A stretch of 64,000 nt of DNA from Holophagaceae bacterium (GTDB taxonomy: Bacteria; Acidobacteriota; Holophagae; Holophagales; Holophagaceae): the NCBI GenBank assembly GCA_016720465.1, contig JADKKO010000004.1:682001-746000 (forward strand), read 5' to 3'. Under the pieces are notes generated by a model. That model worked only from the letters and a program-made list of their open reading frames with translations, was not told the DNA's origin and ran no database searches. Positions 24,766 through 33,059 of the stretch are shown one piece after another. Position numbers and translations under genes: made by a program. The stretch's first letter is position 1; every line of letters begins with the position of its first letter.

Positions 24766-25425
24766 ATGCCCTCTCCCAAACCATTGCGCCTAGGCCATCG
24801 GGGCTACTCCACGAAGCACCTGGAGAACTCCATGGAGGCTTTCCGCGCCGCGCTGGCGGCGGGGATGGACGGCTTCGAACTGGACGCGCAGCCCACGCGG
24901 GATGGCGTCTGCTGCGTGTTGCACGATGATGATCTGGCCCGCACCGCCGTGGGCGGCGGCATCCTGCGGCAGTTGAAAGCCAGCGAGCTGCCCAAGCTGA
25001 AGAATGGCGAGGACGTGCCGCGCCTGGGCGATGTGTTGGACCTGCCGGCGAAGCTCATCAACGTGGAGTTGAAGGGCGAGCCCGGCTGGAAGCAGGCCTT
25101 GGCGGCCGTGGATGCGGCGGATGCCCTGGACCGGGTCCTCTTCAGCAGTTTCGAGCCCAGCGAAGTGCTCCAGCTCTGGGCGGACTGCCACGAGGCCCGC
25201 TGCGGGTTCCTGTGGGATCTGGAAGAAGCCATGGCGCTGACGGAGGAGGAGCTGGCGGAACTGCCGGAAGCCCTCATGTTCCATCCGCCCATCGCCGCGG
25301 TGCTGGCGAGGCCGGAGCTGTGGAGACCCTACGCGCACCGCCTGGCGCTCTGGGGCATGAAATCCTTTTCAGCTGCCGAGGACCTGCCCTTCCAGCCGGC
25401 CATCCTGATCGCCGACGGGCCCTGA
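24766..25425 (+). CDS. glycerophosphodiester phosphodiesterase
   Basis: Hydrolyses glycerophosphodiesters to glycerol-3-phosphate and an alcohol. About 219 aa from ATG 24766, preceded by AGGAG; the ATG at 24745 has no RBS. LGHRGYSTKHLENSMEAF gives the catalytic His and the Asn/Glu pair, and GFELDAQPTRDGVCCVLHDDDLART gives the metal-binding Glu-Asp and the second His. KLINVELKGE carries a further metal ligand. The protein is cytoplasmic, with no signal peptide. It is divergent from the thr leader, with only 83 bp between the starts. Its last 57 bp overlap the end of the convergent transporter gene. Confidence 0.92.
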   Translation: MPSPKPLRLGHRGYSTKHLENSMEAFRAALAAGMDGFELDAQPTRDGVCCVLHDDDLARTAVGGGILRQLKASELPKLKNGEDVPRLGDVLDLPAKLINVELKGEPGWKQALAAVDAADALDRVLFSSFEPSEVLQLWADCHEARCGFLWDLEEAMALTEEELAELPEALMFHPPIAAVLARPELWRPYAHRLALWGMKSFSAAEDLPFQPAILIADGP

Positions 25426-26721
25426 ATCCCGATCTCCGCCCATGCCTGCCCGGCGCACGGCCAGTCGCGCGCCGGTCCAGATCCACCCAGCCCCCACAGC
25501 CATCCCCAGGACGCCCATAGGCACGGCCAGCAGGGCCGTGAGGGTGGGCAGCCACACGCCGACGGCGTCGCCGCCGCGGTAGATGAAGGTGTCGATGAAG
25601 GGCTTGGATTTGTACTTCTCTTCAGGCCCCAAAGGGATGTACAGCATCTCCCGAGCAGGTTTGTCCACGGCGTAGTGGAGGCCCCGGCGCACCACCTGCA
25701 CCCAGGCCAGCACCGCGAACGTGGGCCAGATCCACAGCGCGCCGAAGCCCAGCACCGTGAGGAAGGGCACCAGGCAGAGCGCGCCCTTCATGCCCAGGCG
25801 GGTGAAGATCCGCCCGGCGAGCAGGAACTGGGCCGCCAGGGAGAGCACATTCACCCAGAGGTCGATGCGCGCGAAGGCCGCCGCGCGGGCCGCGGTGTCC
25901 TGGAACGCGCGCTCCACGATGCGCCCCTGGATCAGGTACAAGAAGGTCGAGGTAAGCGTGAACAACAGCAGGTAGAGGCAGATCAGCCGCAGGTAGGGAG
26001 AGCGCAGCAACAGCCGCAGGCCCTCCATCACGCCTGGGCCGGGCTCCCGCTGGAGCTGTTCCGCGCCTTCCAGTCCGAAGCGCCGGCCCAGCCGCTTCAT
26101 GAATTGGCTCGCAACCTCCAGGCAAGCCGCGGAGAGCAGAAAGAGCGTCGCCGGCCGGGCCTGGACCTGCCAGGCGCCCAGCGGAAATCCCCGCATCAAG
26201 GCTTCGGTGAGAGCCGCCCCTGCGATGGCGCCCAAGGTCCCGCCAGCGGCGATAGGACTGAACAGCCGCTTCCCCTGGCCATCGTTGAAGATGTCCGACA
26301 TGAAGGCCCAGAACACCGAGACGACGAACAGGTTGAACACGCTGAGCCAGATGTAGAAGCCGTAGCCCAGCCAGGCATTCCCGGCCTTCCAGCGGAAGAG
26401 CCCGTAAAAGACCAGCAGGTTCAAGGCGAAGAACCGGTAGACCATCGGGATGAACCGCTTGCGCGGGAACCGCGCCACCAGGGCCGCGAAGGCTGGGTTC
26501 ACCAGCAGCATCGCCACCAGCGTCCCGGTCATGAGCCAGGGCAGCTTGTCGGCGCCCTTGGCGATGCCCAAGGCCTCCCGCAGGGGCCGCAGCAGGTAGA
26601 AGCTCAGCAGCAGGAAGAAGAAATAGGACCCGGCCTCCAGCAGCGCCGGGGCTTCGCCTTCTTCCAGCAGGAAGACGCGGCGCAGACTGTTCCTCAGGGC
26701 ATGGCTCGAATTCATGGACAT
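25369..26721 (-). CDS. MFS-type transporter, NTP/NDP (ATP:ADP) translocase-like
   Basis: 450 aa with about 11-12 hydrophobic helices from residue 28 onward. SYFFFLLLSFYLLRPLREALGI and FNLFVVSVFWAFMSDIFNDGQGKRLFSPIAAGGTLGAIAGA match the Npt/TlcA-related carriers found in Chlamydiae, Rickettsiae and also free-living bacteria. DTFIYRGGDAVGVWL near 405 is also typical. In free-living bacteria the substrate is uncertain, so nucleotide exchange should not be assumed. The C-terminal 19 codons overlap GDPD on the other strand, and the tail (RRAGMGGDRDSGPVGDQDG) is polar and perhaps dispensable. Confidence 0.8.
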   Translation of the reverse strand: MSMNSSHALRNSLRRVFLLEEGEAPALLEAGSYFFFLLLSFYLLRPLREALGIAKGADKLPWLMTGTLVAMLLVNPAFAALVARFPRKRFIPMVYRFFALNLLVFYGLFRWKAGNAWLGYGFYIWLSVFNLFVVSVFWAFMSDIFNDGQGKRLFSPIAAGGTLGAIAGAALTEALMRGFPLGAWQVQARPATLFLLSAACLEVASQFMKRLGRRFGLEGAEQLQREPGPGVMEGLRLLLRSPYLRLICLYLLLFTLTSTFLYLIQGRIVERAFQDTAARAAAFARIDLWVNVLSLAAQFLLAGRIFTRLGMKGALCLVPFLTVLGFGALWIWPTFAVLAWVQVVRRGLHYAVDKPAREMLYIPLGPEEKYKSKPFIDTFIYRGGDAVGVWLPTLTALLAVPMGVLGMAVGAGWIWTGARLAVRRAGMGGDRDSGPVGDQDGRLEGQVLGS

Positions 26722-26851
26722 CTGGCTTCCTTGGGAGCTTGCGGAGGGCCTGGAACGATCCTACATTGTGTAACGATGTAATCCGCATTCTGTTTCATAC
26801 CCATTCCAGGACAGGTTGTCCCGGCCCCCGAACCCGCTTCTTGGAGACGCC

Positions 26852-27985
26852 ATGACCCTTTCACGCCGCACCTTCCTGGAACTCGCCGCTGCGGCGGCGG
26901 CCACTACATCCGCGGGCAGCCTGATGGGGCGCGGCCCTGCGGCCAAGCAGCCGAAAAAAATCCTCATCCTGGGGGGCACGGGCTTCCTCGGACCCGCCAC
27001 CGTGGAAGCCGCGTTGGCGCGGGGCCACCAAGTCACCATCTTCCACCGCGGCAAGACGCGGCCGGGCTACTTCAAGGGCAAGGTCACCGAATTGAACGGC
27101 GATCGGGACCCGCTCAAGGGGGAGGGCCTCAAGGCCCTCGGCGACGGCGCCTGGGACGCCGTCATCGACAATTCCGGCTACTACCCGCGCATCGTCAAGG
27201 CCTCGGCCGAATTGTTGGCCCCCAAAGCCAAGCAGTACCTCTACATCTCCAGCATCAGCTGCTACAAGGAACCCAATCCCGAGAACGGCGACGAGGATGC
27301 GCCCCTGGCCACCATGGCGGATCCCGCCGCGGAGACCATGGGCAAGGACTACGCGAATTACGGCGCCCTCAAGGCCCTCTGCGAACAGGCCGCCGAGACG
27401 GCCATGCCGGGCCGGACCGCCATCATCCGGCCGGGCTACATCGTGGGCCCGGACGATCCCAGCGGACGCTTCACCTATTGGCCCGTGCGCTTCGACCGAG
27501 GCGGCGAGGTGGCCGTGCCCGGCAATGCCACCGATCCGCTCCAGCTCATCGATGTGCGCGACCTGGCCGAATGGCTCGTGAAGCTCGTGGAGGATGGCAC
27601 CATGGGCCGCTTCAACGCCACGGGGCCGGACCGGCGCCTGGCCTGGGGCGATGTGGTGAAGGCCTGCCAGAAAGCCGGCGGCGCGGCGAGCGCCCCCACG
27701 TGGATAAGCCAGGCCTTCCTGGCCAAACAGGAGGGTCTGGAATTCCCCATCTGGGCGCCCTTCGAAGGGGACACCAAAGGCTTCCACACCTGGCGCAACA
27801 CGCGCGCGCTCAAGGCGGGACTGCGCTTCCGTCCCGTCGGCGCCACGGTGAAGGACACGTTGGCCTGGTTCAAGACTCAGGAGAAGGTGGAGAAGGGCCG
27901 CACCAAGCTGGCGGGGCCGAGCGCCGAGGCCGAGGCCAAACTCCTGGCCGCCTGGCATGCGAGCCTGAAACAAAAGGCGGGCTGA
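26852..27985 (+). CDS. Tat-exported NAD-dependent epimerase/dehydratase family protein
   Basis: 377 aa from ATG 26852. The N-terminus MTLSRRTFLELAAAAAATTSAG is a twin-arginine signal (SRRTFLEL), so the folded enzyme is probably exported. The Rossmann fold follows: ILILGGTGFLGPATVEAALARGHQVTIFHRG (about 34-64), YLYISSISCYKEP with the catalytic Ser, and a displaced Tyr in YANYGALKALCEQ (YxxxK-like). RPGYIVGPDDPSGRFTYW matches isoflavone-reductase-like/NAD-epimerase proteins. The substrate is unknown. A cofactor-bound oxidoreductase fits Tat export. Confidence 0.88.
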   Translation: MTLSRRTFLELAAAAAATTSAGSLMGRGPAAKQPKKILILGGTGFLGPATVEAALARGHQVTIFHRGKTRPGYFKGKVTELNGDRDPLKGEGLKALGDGAWDAVIDNSGYYPRIVKASAELLAPKAKQYLYISSISCYKEPNPENGDEDAPLATMADPAAETMGKDYANYGALKALCEQAAETAMPGRTAIIRPGYIVGPDDPSGRFTYWPVRFDRGGEVAVPGNATDPLQLIDVRDLAEWLVKLVEDGTMGRFNATGPDRRLAWGDVVKACQKAGGAASAPTWISQAFLAKQEGLEFPIWAPFEGDTKGFHTWRNTRALKAGLRFRPVGATVKDTLAWFKTQEKVEKGRTKLAGPSAEAEAKLLAAWHASLKQKAG

Positions 27986-28053
27986 ATCCCGCTTGAATGC
28001 TGGATTCACGGGCCTTTCCGTGATGAACTATCCTGTTCTTCTCGGAGTGTTCC

Positions 28054-28983
28054 ATGGCCAGGCAGCCCCATTTCCTGTCAATCAATGACTACTCCTCCAA
28101 GCAGATCAAGCAGCTGCTCGATATCGCCGACGAGATGAAGCGGCACCCCAAGCGCTTCAACAAGGCGCTGAAGGGCCAGGTCCTCGCGATGATCTTCGAG
28201 AAGTCCAGCACGCGCACCCGCATGAGCTTCGAAACGGGCATGTACCAGCTGGGCGGCATCGCGCAATTCCTCTCCTCCCGCGACATCCAGATCGGCCGGG
28301 GCGAGCCCATCTTCGACACCGCGCGCGTCATGAGCCGCTTCGTGCAGGGCATCATGGCCCGCACCTTCGCCCATCAGACCGTCACGGATCTCGCGAAATA
28401 CGGCTCCATCCCCGTCATCAACGGCCTCACGGACCTCGAGCATCCCTGCCAGATCATGGCGGACCTGCAGACCGTGCGGGAGCACTTCGGGAAGCTGGCC
28501 GGGCTGAAGCTCGCCTACATCGGCGACGGCAACAACATGGCCCACTCGTACATGCAGGGCACCGGCAAGACCGGCATGGACTGCACCATCATCACGCCCA
28601 AGGATCCGAAATATTTCTGCAACGCCGCCATCGTCGAAGCGGCCCTGGAGGACCACGCGGCCCAGGGCACGACGCTGACCCTCACCGACAACGTGATGGA
28701 AGGCGTGGCGGGCGCGCACGTGGTCGCCACGGACACCTGGGTGAGCATGGGCATGGAGGAGGAGAAGGCCGAGCGCATCGCCGCCTTCAAGGGCTTCACC
28801 GTGGACAATGCCGTGATGGAAGCCGCCGGACAGGATGCCATTTTCATCCACTGCCTGCCGGCCTACCGCGGCTACGAAGTGCTTGAGGAAGTCATCGACG
28901 GCCCCCGCAGCCTCATCTACGACGAAGCCGAGAACCGCCTCCACGCGCAGAAGGCGATCATGTATTCGCTGATGGCGAAGTAG
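28054..28983 (+). CDS. argF: ornithine carbamoyltransferase
   Basis: Makes citrulline from ornithine and carbamoyl phosphate for arginine synthesis, in the cytoplasm. 309 aa, normal size. The carbamoyl-phosphate motif SSTRTR lies near residues 50-55, HPCQIMADLQT near 131-141, the ornithine-side DTWVSMGMEEEKAER near 230, and the catalytic HCLPAYRGYEV near 268. It is a lone arg gene in this window. Arginine is a cyanophycin building block, but argF is 9.6 kb from cphA. A heptad repeat with a terminator follows the stop. Confidence 0.96.
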   Translation: MARQPHFLSINDYSSKQIKQLLDIADEMKRHPKRFNKALKGQVLAMIFEKSSTRTRMSFETGMYQLGGIAQFLSSRDIQIGRGEPIFDTARVMSRFVQGIMARTFAHQTVTDLAKYGSIPVINGLTDLEHPCQIMADLQTVREHFGKLAGLKLAYIGDGNNMAHSYMQGTGKTGMDCTIITPKDPKYFCNAAIVEAALEDHAAQGTTLTLTDNVMEGVAGAHVVATDTWVSMGMEEEKAERIAAFKGFTVDNAVMEAAGQDAIFIHCLPAYRGYEVLEEVIDGPRSLIYDEAENRLHAQKAIMYSLMAK

Positions 28984-28990
28984 GGGGAGA

Positions 28991-29103
28991 GTCCAAAGTC
29001 CAAAGTCCAAGTCCCAAGTCCCAAGTCTCAAGTCTCAAGGCAACCCAGAGCGCGCCGCGAGGCGCGTTTTTTTTACTTGAGACTTGGGACTTGGGACATG
29101 AGA
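28991..29103. repeat. heptad repeat pair in inverted orientation around a terminator
   Basis: Directly after argF come heptamers of the type AGTCCAA/GTCCCAA/GTCTCAA (28991-29040). After a terminator hairpin the same sequence returns inverted. GTCCCAAGTCCCAAGTCTCAAGT (29011-29033) is the exact reverse complement of 29075-29097. The outer 23-bp arms would form a long stem enclosing the terminator. Confidence 0.88.
29051..29074 (+). terminator. intrinsic terminator after argF
   Basis: CGCGCC-gcga-GGCGCG followed by eight T residues, 68 bp after the argF stop. It is nested inside the heptad inverted repeat. Confidence 0.9.
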
Positions 29104-29126
29104 CTTCATTCATTCCCCGGCTTTCC

Positions 29127-30467
29127 ATGCCCCTGCCCTACGCCCCCGGACCCAAGCCCACGCTTCCATGGACCAACCTTCTGCGGATGCGGAAGGACAC
29201 CCTGGGCTTTTTCACCGAACTCCACCGGACCTACGGGGATGTGGCGCATTTCCGCATGGGGCCTTCCCATTTCCATTTGGTGAACCACCCGGACCTCAAT
29301 CGCGAGGTGCTGGTGACGCAGGCCAGGAAAGTCCGGAAGGGCCTGGGCCTGCAAAGGGCGAAGATCCTGCTGGGGGAGGGCCTGCTCACCTCCGAGGACC
29401 AAGCCCACCTCAAACAGCGGCGCATGATGCAGCCCGCCTTCCACCACAGGAAAATCGCGACCTACGCGGAGCTGATGGTGGCCCACACCCTTAGCCTGCG
29501 CGAGGCCTGGCAGGACGGGCAGGCGATCGACCTCTTCCACGAAATGACCGGCATCACCCTGGCGATCGTGGCGGAGACGCTGTTCGGGAGCGACGTGCGC
29601 GCGGAGAGCGACGAGATCGGCGAAGCCCTCACCACCGTCATCGGCGCCTTCAATGCGCTCACCAATCCCTTCGCCCAGGTCCTGCTGAAGCTGCCGCTGC
29701 CCTACACCAAGCGCATCGAAGGCGCCATCCGCCGCCTCAACGAGACCATCTACCGCGTCATCCGGGAGCGCCGCGAGTCCGGCGCCGAGGAGGGGGACCT
29801 CCTGGGCATGCTGCTTTCCGCCAGGGACGAGGATGGGGACGGCTCGCGGTTCTCTGATCTGCAGGTGCGCGACGAGACCATGACGCTCTTCCTGGCGGGC
29901 CACGAGACCACCGCCAACGCGCTCACCTGGACCTGGTATCTGCTCAGCCAGAATCCCGACGTGGAGGCGCGTTTCCACGCGGAAGTGGACGAGGTGCTGC
30001 GGGGCCGCACACCCACCTTCGAGGATGTGCCGGCCCTGAACTACACGGAGATGGTCTTCGCCGAGTCCATGCGCCTGCTGCCGCCGGTGTGGGGCTTCGG
30101 CCGGCAGGCGGTGGAGGATTTCGAACTGGGCGGCTACCGCATCAGAAAGGATTCGTTGCTGATCTTGTCCGAGTGGGTCATGCATCGGGATCCACGCTGG
30201 TGGCCGGATCCGGAGCACTTCGACCCCTTGCGCTTCACGCCGGAACAGAAGGCCGCACGCAACAAGTTCACGTATTTCCCCTTCAGCCACGGGCCGCGCA
30301 ACTGCATCGGCGAGCCGTTCGCATGGATGGAGGGCGTCCTGATCCTCGCCACGCTGGCGCAGAAATGGCGCTTGAGCCTGGTGCCGGGCCATCCCGTGGT
30401 GCTAGACCCGCTGTTCACGCTGCGGCCCAAGCACGGCATGAAGATGGTGCCGCGCGCGCGAAGCTGA
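29127..30467 (+). CDS. cytochrome P450
   Basis: A haem-thiolate monooxygenase of about 446 aa. The ATG at 29127 gives MPLPYAPGPKPTL; the TTG at 29091 lies in the repeat. The I-helix is LFLAGHETTANAL (AGxET), the K-helix ExxR is in FAESMRLLPP, and the haem loop FSHGPRNCIGEPFA carries the cysteine ligand. There is no membrane anchor, so it is a soluble bacterial class. HFRMGPSHFHLVNHPDLN at the N-terminus resembles fatty-acid/steroid-type CYPs. No ferredoxin or reductase gene is adjacent, so the electron donor and substrate are unknown. The next gene, transcribed toward it, is a TetR regulator. Confidence 0.94.
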   Translation: MPLPYAPGPKPTLPWTNLLRMRKDTLGFFTELHRTYGDVAHFRMGPSHFHLVNHPDLNREVLVTQARKVRKGLGLQRAKILLGEGLLTSEDQAHLKQRRMMQPAFHHRKIATYAELMVAHTLSLREAWQDGQAIDLFHEMTGITLAIVAETLFGSDVRAESDEIGEALTTVIGAFNALTNPFAQVLLKLPLPYTKRIEGAIRRLNETIYRVIRERRESGAEEGDLLGMLLSARDEDGDGSRFSDLQVRDETMTLFLAGHETTANALTWTWYLLSQNPDVEARFHAEVDEVLRGRTPTFEDVPALNYTEMVFAESMRLLPPVWGFGRQAVEDFELGGYRIRKDSLLILSEWVMHRDPRWWPDPEHFDPLRFTPEQKAARNKFTYFPFSHGPRNCIGEPFAWMEGVLILATLAQKWRLSLVPGHPVVLDPLFTLRPKHGMKMVPRARS

Positions 30468-30578
30468 GCGGGCGCCTCCGCGGCCACGCCGCAAGCCGCG
30501 CCAGGCTTCGCTTTGCGAATGCGAGTGGCCGCCCGGCCCCTGGAACCGATGCTTCCTGATTCCCTTTCGGAGGCTTCC

Positions 30579-30728
30579 ATGAACCAGGCGGTTCCGCGTT
30601 TCCAGTTCGTCCTCTCGTTTCTGGCTTTCCTGCGCCGGCGCCGGGCCATCCGCCTGGAGCCGGATACGGACCTGGAACACTACTTGTTCTGCCGCGACCT
30701 GCGCGCTTCGGGCCCGCCCCGCAGATAG
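30579..30728 (+). CDS. possible small basic protein
   Basis: A 49-codon frame, MNQAVPRFQFVLSFLAFLRRRRAIRLEPD..., with a CGGAGG-like RBS 6 bp upstream. It begins 112 bp after the P450 gene and overlaps the convergent TetR 3' end by 49 bp. A short hydrophobic segment precedes RRRR. There is no homology I can name. It could be a chance frame. Confidence 0.3.
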   Translation: MNQAVPRFQFVLSFLAFLRRRRAIRLEPDTDLEHYLFCRDLRASGPPRR

Positions 30729-31330
30729 CCGAGGATCATCCGGGAGGCCTCCGCCACGAAGACATCACCCTTCAGCAGCTCCGGGTGCTCCAGCACGGCG
30801 GCATGGGTCAGGGCTTCCACCGCGTGGACCAGCATGAAGGCGGCCAGATGCGGATCCATCGGCCGCAGTTCGGCCGCGCGCGCCTCCAGGAACCGTGACA
30901 GCAGGTCCCTTGCGGCGTCCTCCACGGCCCGTGTTTCCGCCAGGCCGCCGATGCCGGGCACGGTGTTCACCAGCACCCGGTGCAGGGCCGGATTCACGCG
31001 GTGGACTTCGACCATGGCCCGGACGATGGCGTTCACGGCGTCCTCCAAGGGCGCAGCCTGGACCTCCACGAACCGCCGGCGCAGAAGGTCCAGGATCTCC
31101 CGGGTATGCCGGTCGTTCAGCGCCCGGACCAGGGACTCCTTGTTGGGGAAGTACTGGTACAGGCTGCCGATGCTCACCCCGGCTTTCACCGCCACGCGGT
31201 TGGTGGTGGCGGCCTCGAAGCCTTCCTTTTCCAGAATGTGAGCAGCCGCGGTGAGGATGGCCTCCACGGTTTCCGCCGAGCGGCGCTGGCGCGGTGTTTT
31301 GCGGATCTGGGATGGGTTGGATGGGCTCAT
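30680..31330 (-). CDS. TetR-family transcriptional regulator
   Basis: About 216 aa from the ATG at 31330 (MSPSNPSQIRKTPRQRRSAETVEAIL). The N-terminal helix-turn-helix (about 15-65) has the family signature ILTAAAHILEKEGFEAATTNRVAVKAGVSIGSLYQYFPNKESLVRAL. The C-terminal ligand-binding region (about 80-210) is helical, with conserved-looking FMLVHAVEALTHAAVLEHPELL. It is convergent with P450 and divergent from the secreted protein at 31409, so its target may be itself and/or 31409. The ligand is unknown. Confidence 0.88.
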   Translation of the reverse strand: MSPSNPSQIRKTPRQRRSAETVEAILTAAAHILEKEGFEAATTNRVAVKAGVSIGSLYQYFPNKESLVRALNDRHTREILDLLRRRFVEVQAAPLEDAVNAIVRAMVEVHRVNPALHRVLVNTVPGIGGLAETRAVEDAARDLLSRFLEARAAELRPMDPHLAAFMLVHAVEALTHAAVLEHPELLKGDVFVAEASRMILGYLRGGPEARRSRQNK

Positions 31331-31408
31331 GGCGGATGCGAGTGGCAGATGTGAGTAAAAGCTCACATTCTTTTGGAGTGCTGACAAGCGCTATTTCGGG
31401 AGACCCCT

Positions 31409-31924
31409 ATGAAAATCTTCGCTGCCCTTCTCATCGTCCCCGCGCTCATGGCCACCGAGACCGCCAAACCCGCGCCTATCGTCCTCAAGGCACCCACGGG
31501 GACTTTCCTCCTGAGCCAGACCCCCGATCTGCCCCAGGGCATCGAACAGGCCGCCGAGGGCGTCCCCTTTCTGATGCGGGGCTTCGCCGAGAAGCGCCTT
31601 TCGGATGTGAATCCGGCCTATCGCCGGGTGGTCCTGAGCCATGATGCGACGAGTGTCAGCATCCAGTTCGACGGCCGCAAGCCAGTCCGCGTGCCCCTGC
31701 AGGGCGGCACCGCCTGGACCCGCGAGGACGGCGAAACCTTCTGGGTGAATGCCACCGCCAGCCCATCGCAGATCGTGCAGACCTACAAGGCCAAGGATGG
31801 CGAGCGCACCAATGAATTCACCTTGTCTCCCAGCGGCGACTCCCTGCTGCTCAAGGTGAGCGTCCGCAGCCCCAAGCTCAGCAAGGTGCTGTATTACTCG
31901 CTGGTGTACAGCGCCGCGAAGTAG
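31409..31924 (+). CDS. secreted hypothetical protein
   Basis: 171 aa with a short signal peptide (MKIFAALLIVPALMATETA). The mature part is beta-rich (APTGTFLLSQTPDLPQGIEQA, RRVVLSHDATSVSIQFDGRKPVRVPLQGG, TYKAKDGERTNEFTLSPSGDSLLLKVSVRSPKL), and looks like a single beta-sandwich periplasmic domain. No family is recognised. It is divergent from TetR with a 78-bp gap. Confidence 0.7.
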   Translation: MKIFAALLIVPALMATETAKPAPIVLKAPTGTFLLSQTPDLPQGIEQAAEGVPFLMRGFAEKRLSDVNPAYRRVVLSHDATSVSIQFDGRKPVRVPLQGGTAWTREDGETFWVNATASPSQIVQTYKAKDGERTNEFTLSPSGDSLLLKVSVRSPKLSKVLYYSLVYSAAK

Positions 31925-31966
31925 GCGGTAAAGGCCCAGGATCGTGAGCACTCCAACGAATCCACC

Positions 31967-32995
31967 CTAGTCTCCTGTGAGGGAAGATCCCAGTAGCTTC
32001 TTCCAGAGCTCCGCATTCAAAGAAATTCCGAAGGTAAGCGTTGTCAGCCTTCGGCCATCACCATCCAATTTGTATGAGGAAGATCCCACCTGAAGCGTGA
32101 ACTCATGGTTGAGGTCATATCCCAGGCCGAAAGAATAGACGGGGCCGGAGAGTTTCTGGTCCTTTGCCCCTTCGGCGATGGAGGTCCCTACCCCGACCCA
32201 GAAGGAAATTCTGCGAATCAATCCGTCCCACAAATCGAGCTTCGAAGGGATGAAGCGATGCGCTGAAGGGTAGGCTCTAAGGGTAAGGGATCCGCACATG
32301 ACACCGGGTTCCTGAGGTAGAACACGGTGGCACCGAACCGGATCTGCTCTTTTTTCCAGTCCGGATAGTTTAATTCACCAAAAAGTAAATTGATCTGCTC
32401 AGGTACATTCGTTTTGCACCAGTCGGGGTACTTGGGGCCGAGCTTGAGCCCATCCTTTACGGCAGTGAGCCTCGTCTCGGCTGCCTTGATTCGTTCTTCG
32501 GAAACGCTTTCTGTCTTGCCGTAATCCTTCTGGAATTTGAAGCCCTTGTCCAACACCGACACGCTTAAAAAATCCGTATCCGATTCAATGTTGATCGGAC
32601 GAACTAATTCTTTTAACAGCGCATCAATTTCTAAAGTTAGGTTGGAGACTTGTTCCCTCAACCTTCGCCTGTTCCCCGGCCTGGATTTCCTTTCCTCCAT
32701 CTGATGTTAGTTTTGCTTGCTCGTGTTTCAAAGCGGCCAAACGCAGTTGATAGTAGACGACTTGGTTGCGTGGGACCTTTGAGAAACGTGGGCTTGCAAG
32801 TAATCCCACGCGGCTTTCCAAACTTGTGAGGGGGGAATTTGTTTTCGAAGCGTCGGCCGGAAACAACGCAGCCGACATCGGCAGGGTGGTGAGGATTAGA
32901 ATCGTCGGAAGGACATGGCATCTGAGCGCGCCAGCAGGAAGTCCTGGTGCCAAGGCTGAAATTTTGCACGAAGCTTTGTCTTGGTTCATAATCAT
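31967..32995 (-). pseudogene. secreted protein gene in three frames (probably one disrupted gene)
   Basis: Three overlapping minus-strand frames follow one another. 32995-32624 has a signal peptide (PTILILTTLPMSAALFPADA) and a helical region ending QLRLAALKHEQAKL. 32700-32218 has a coiled-coil-like RRRLREQVSNLTLEIDALLKELV and a mid domain ending RFGATVFYLRNPVS. 32299-31967 ends in beta-strand-like repeats, PVYSFGLGYDLNHEFTLQVGSSSYKL ... TLTFGISLNAELW. Together they make a plausible secreted protein with a coiled coil and a C-terminal outer-membrane-like beta part, broken at about 32690 and about 32290. GC is clearly lower than in the flanks. Three separate genes cannot be excluded. Confidence 0.5.
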
Positions 32996-33059
32996 ACTCC
33001 ATGGTTAGGGTTCTAAATATAATATTTTAATGATGTTAATATGAAATAAATTGACTTTA

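Noticed and set aside
24554..24784. Longer 76-residue version of the thr leader starting at 24784
   Set aside because: It would overlap the start of the divergent GDPD gene; the ATG at 24682 has a better RBS and is sufficient.
25369..25425. Frameshift at the end of the transporter to explain overlap with GDPD
   Set aside because: Convergent tail overlap of 57 bp needs no error, and both C-termini are polar and tolerant.
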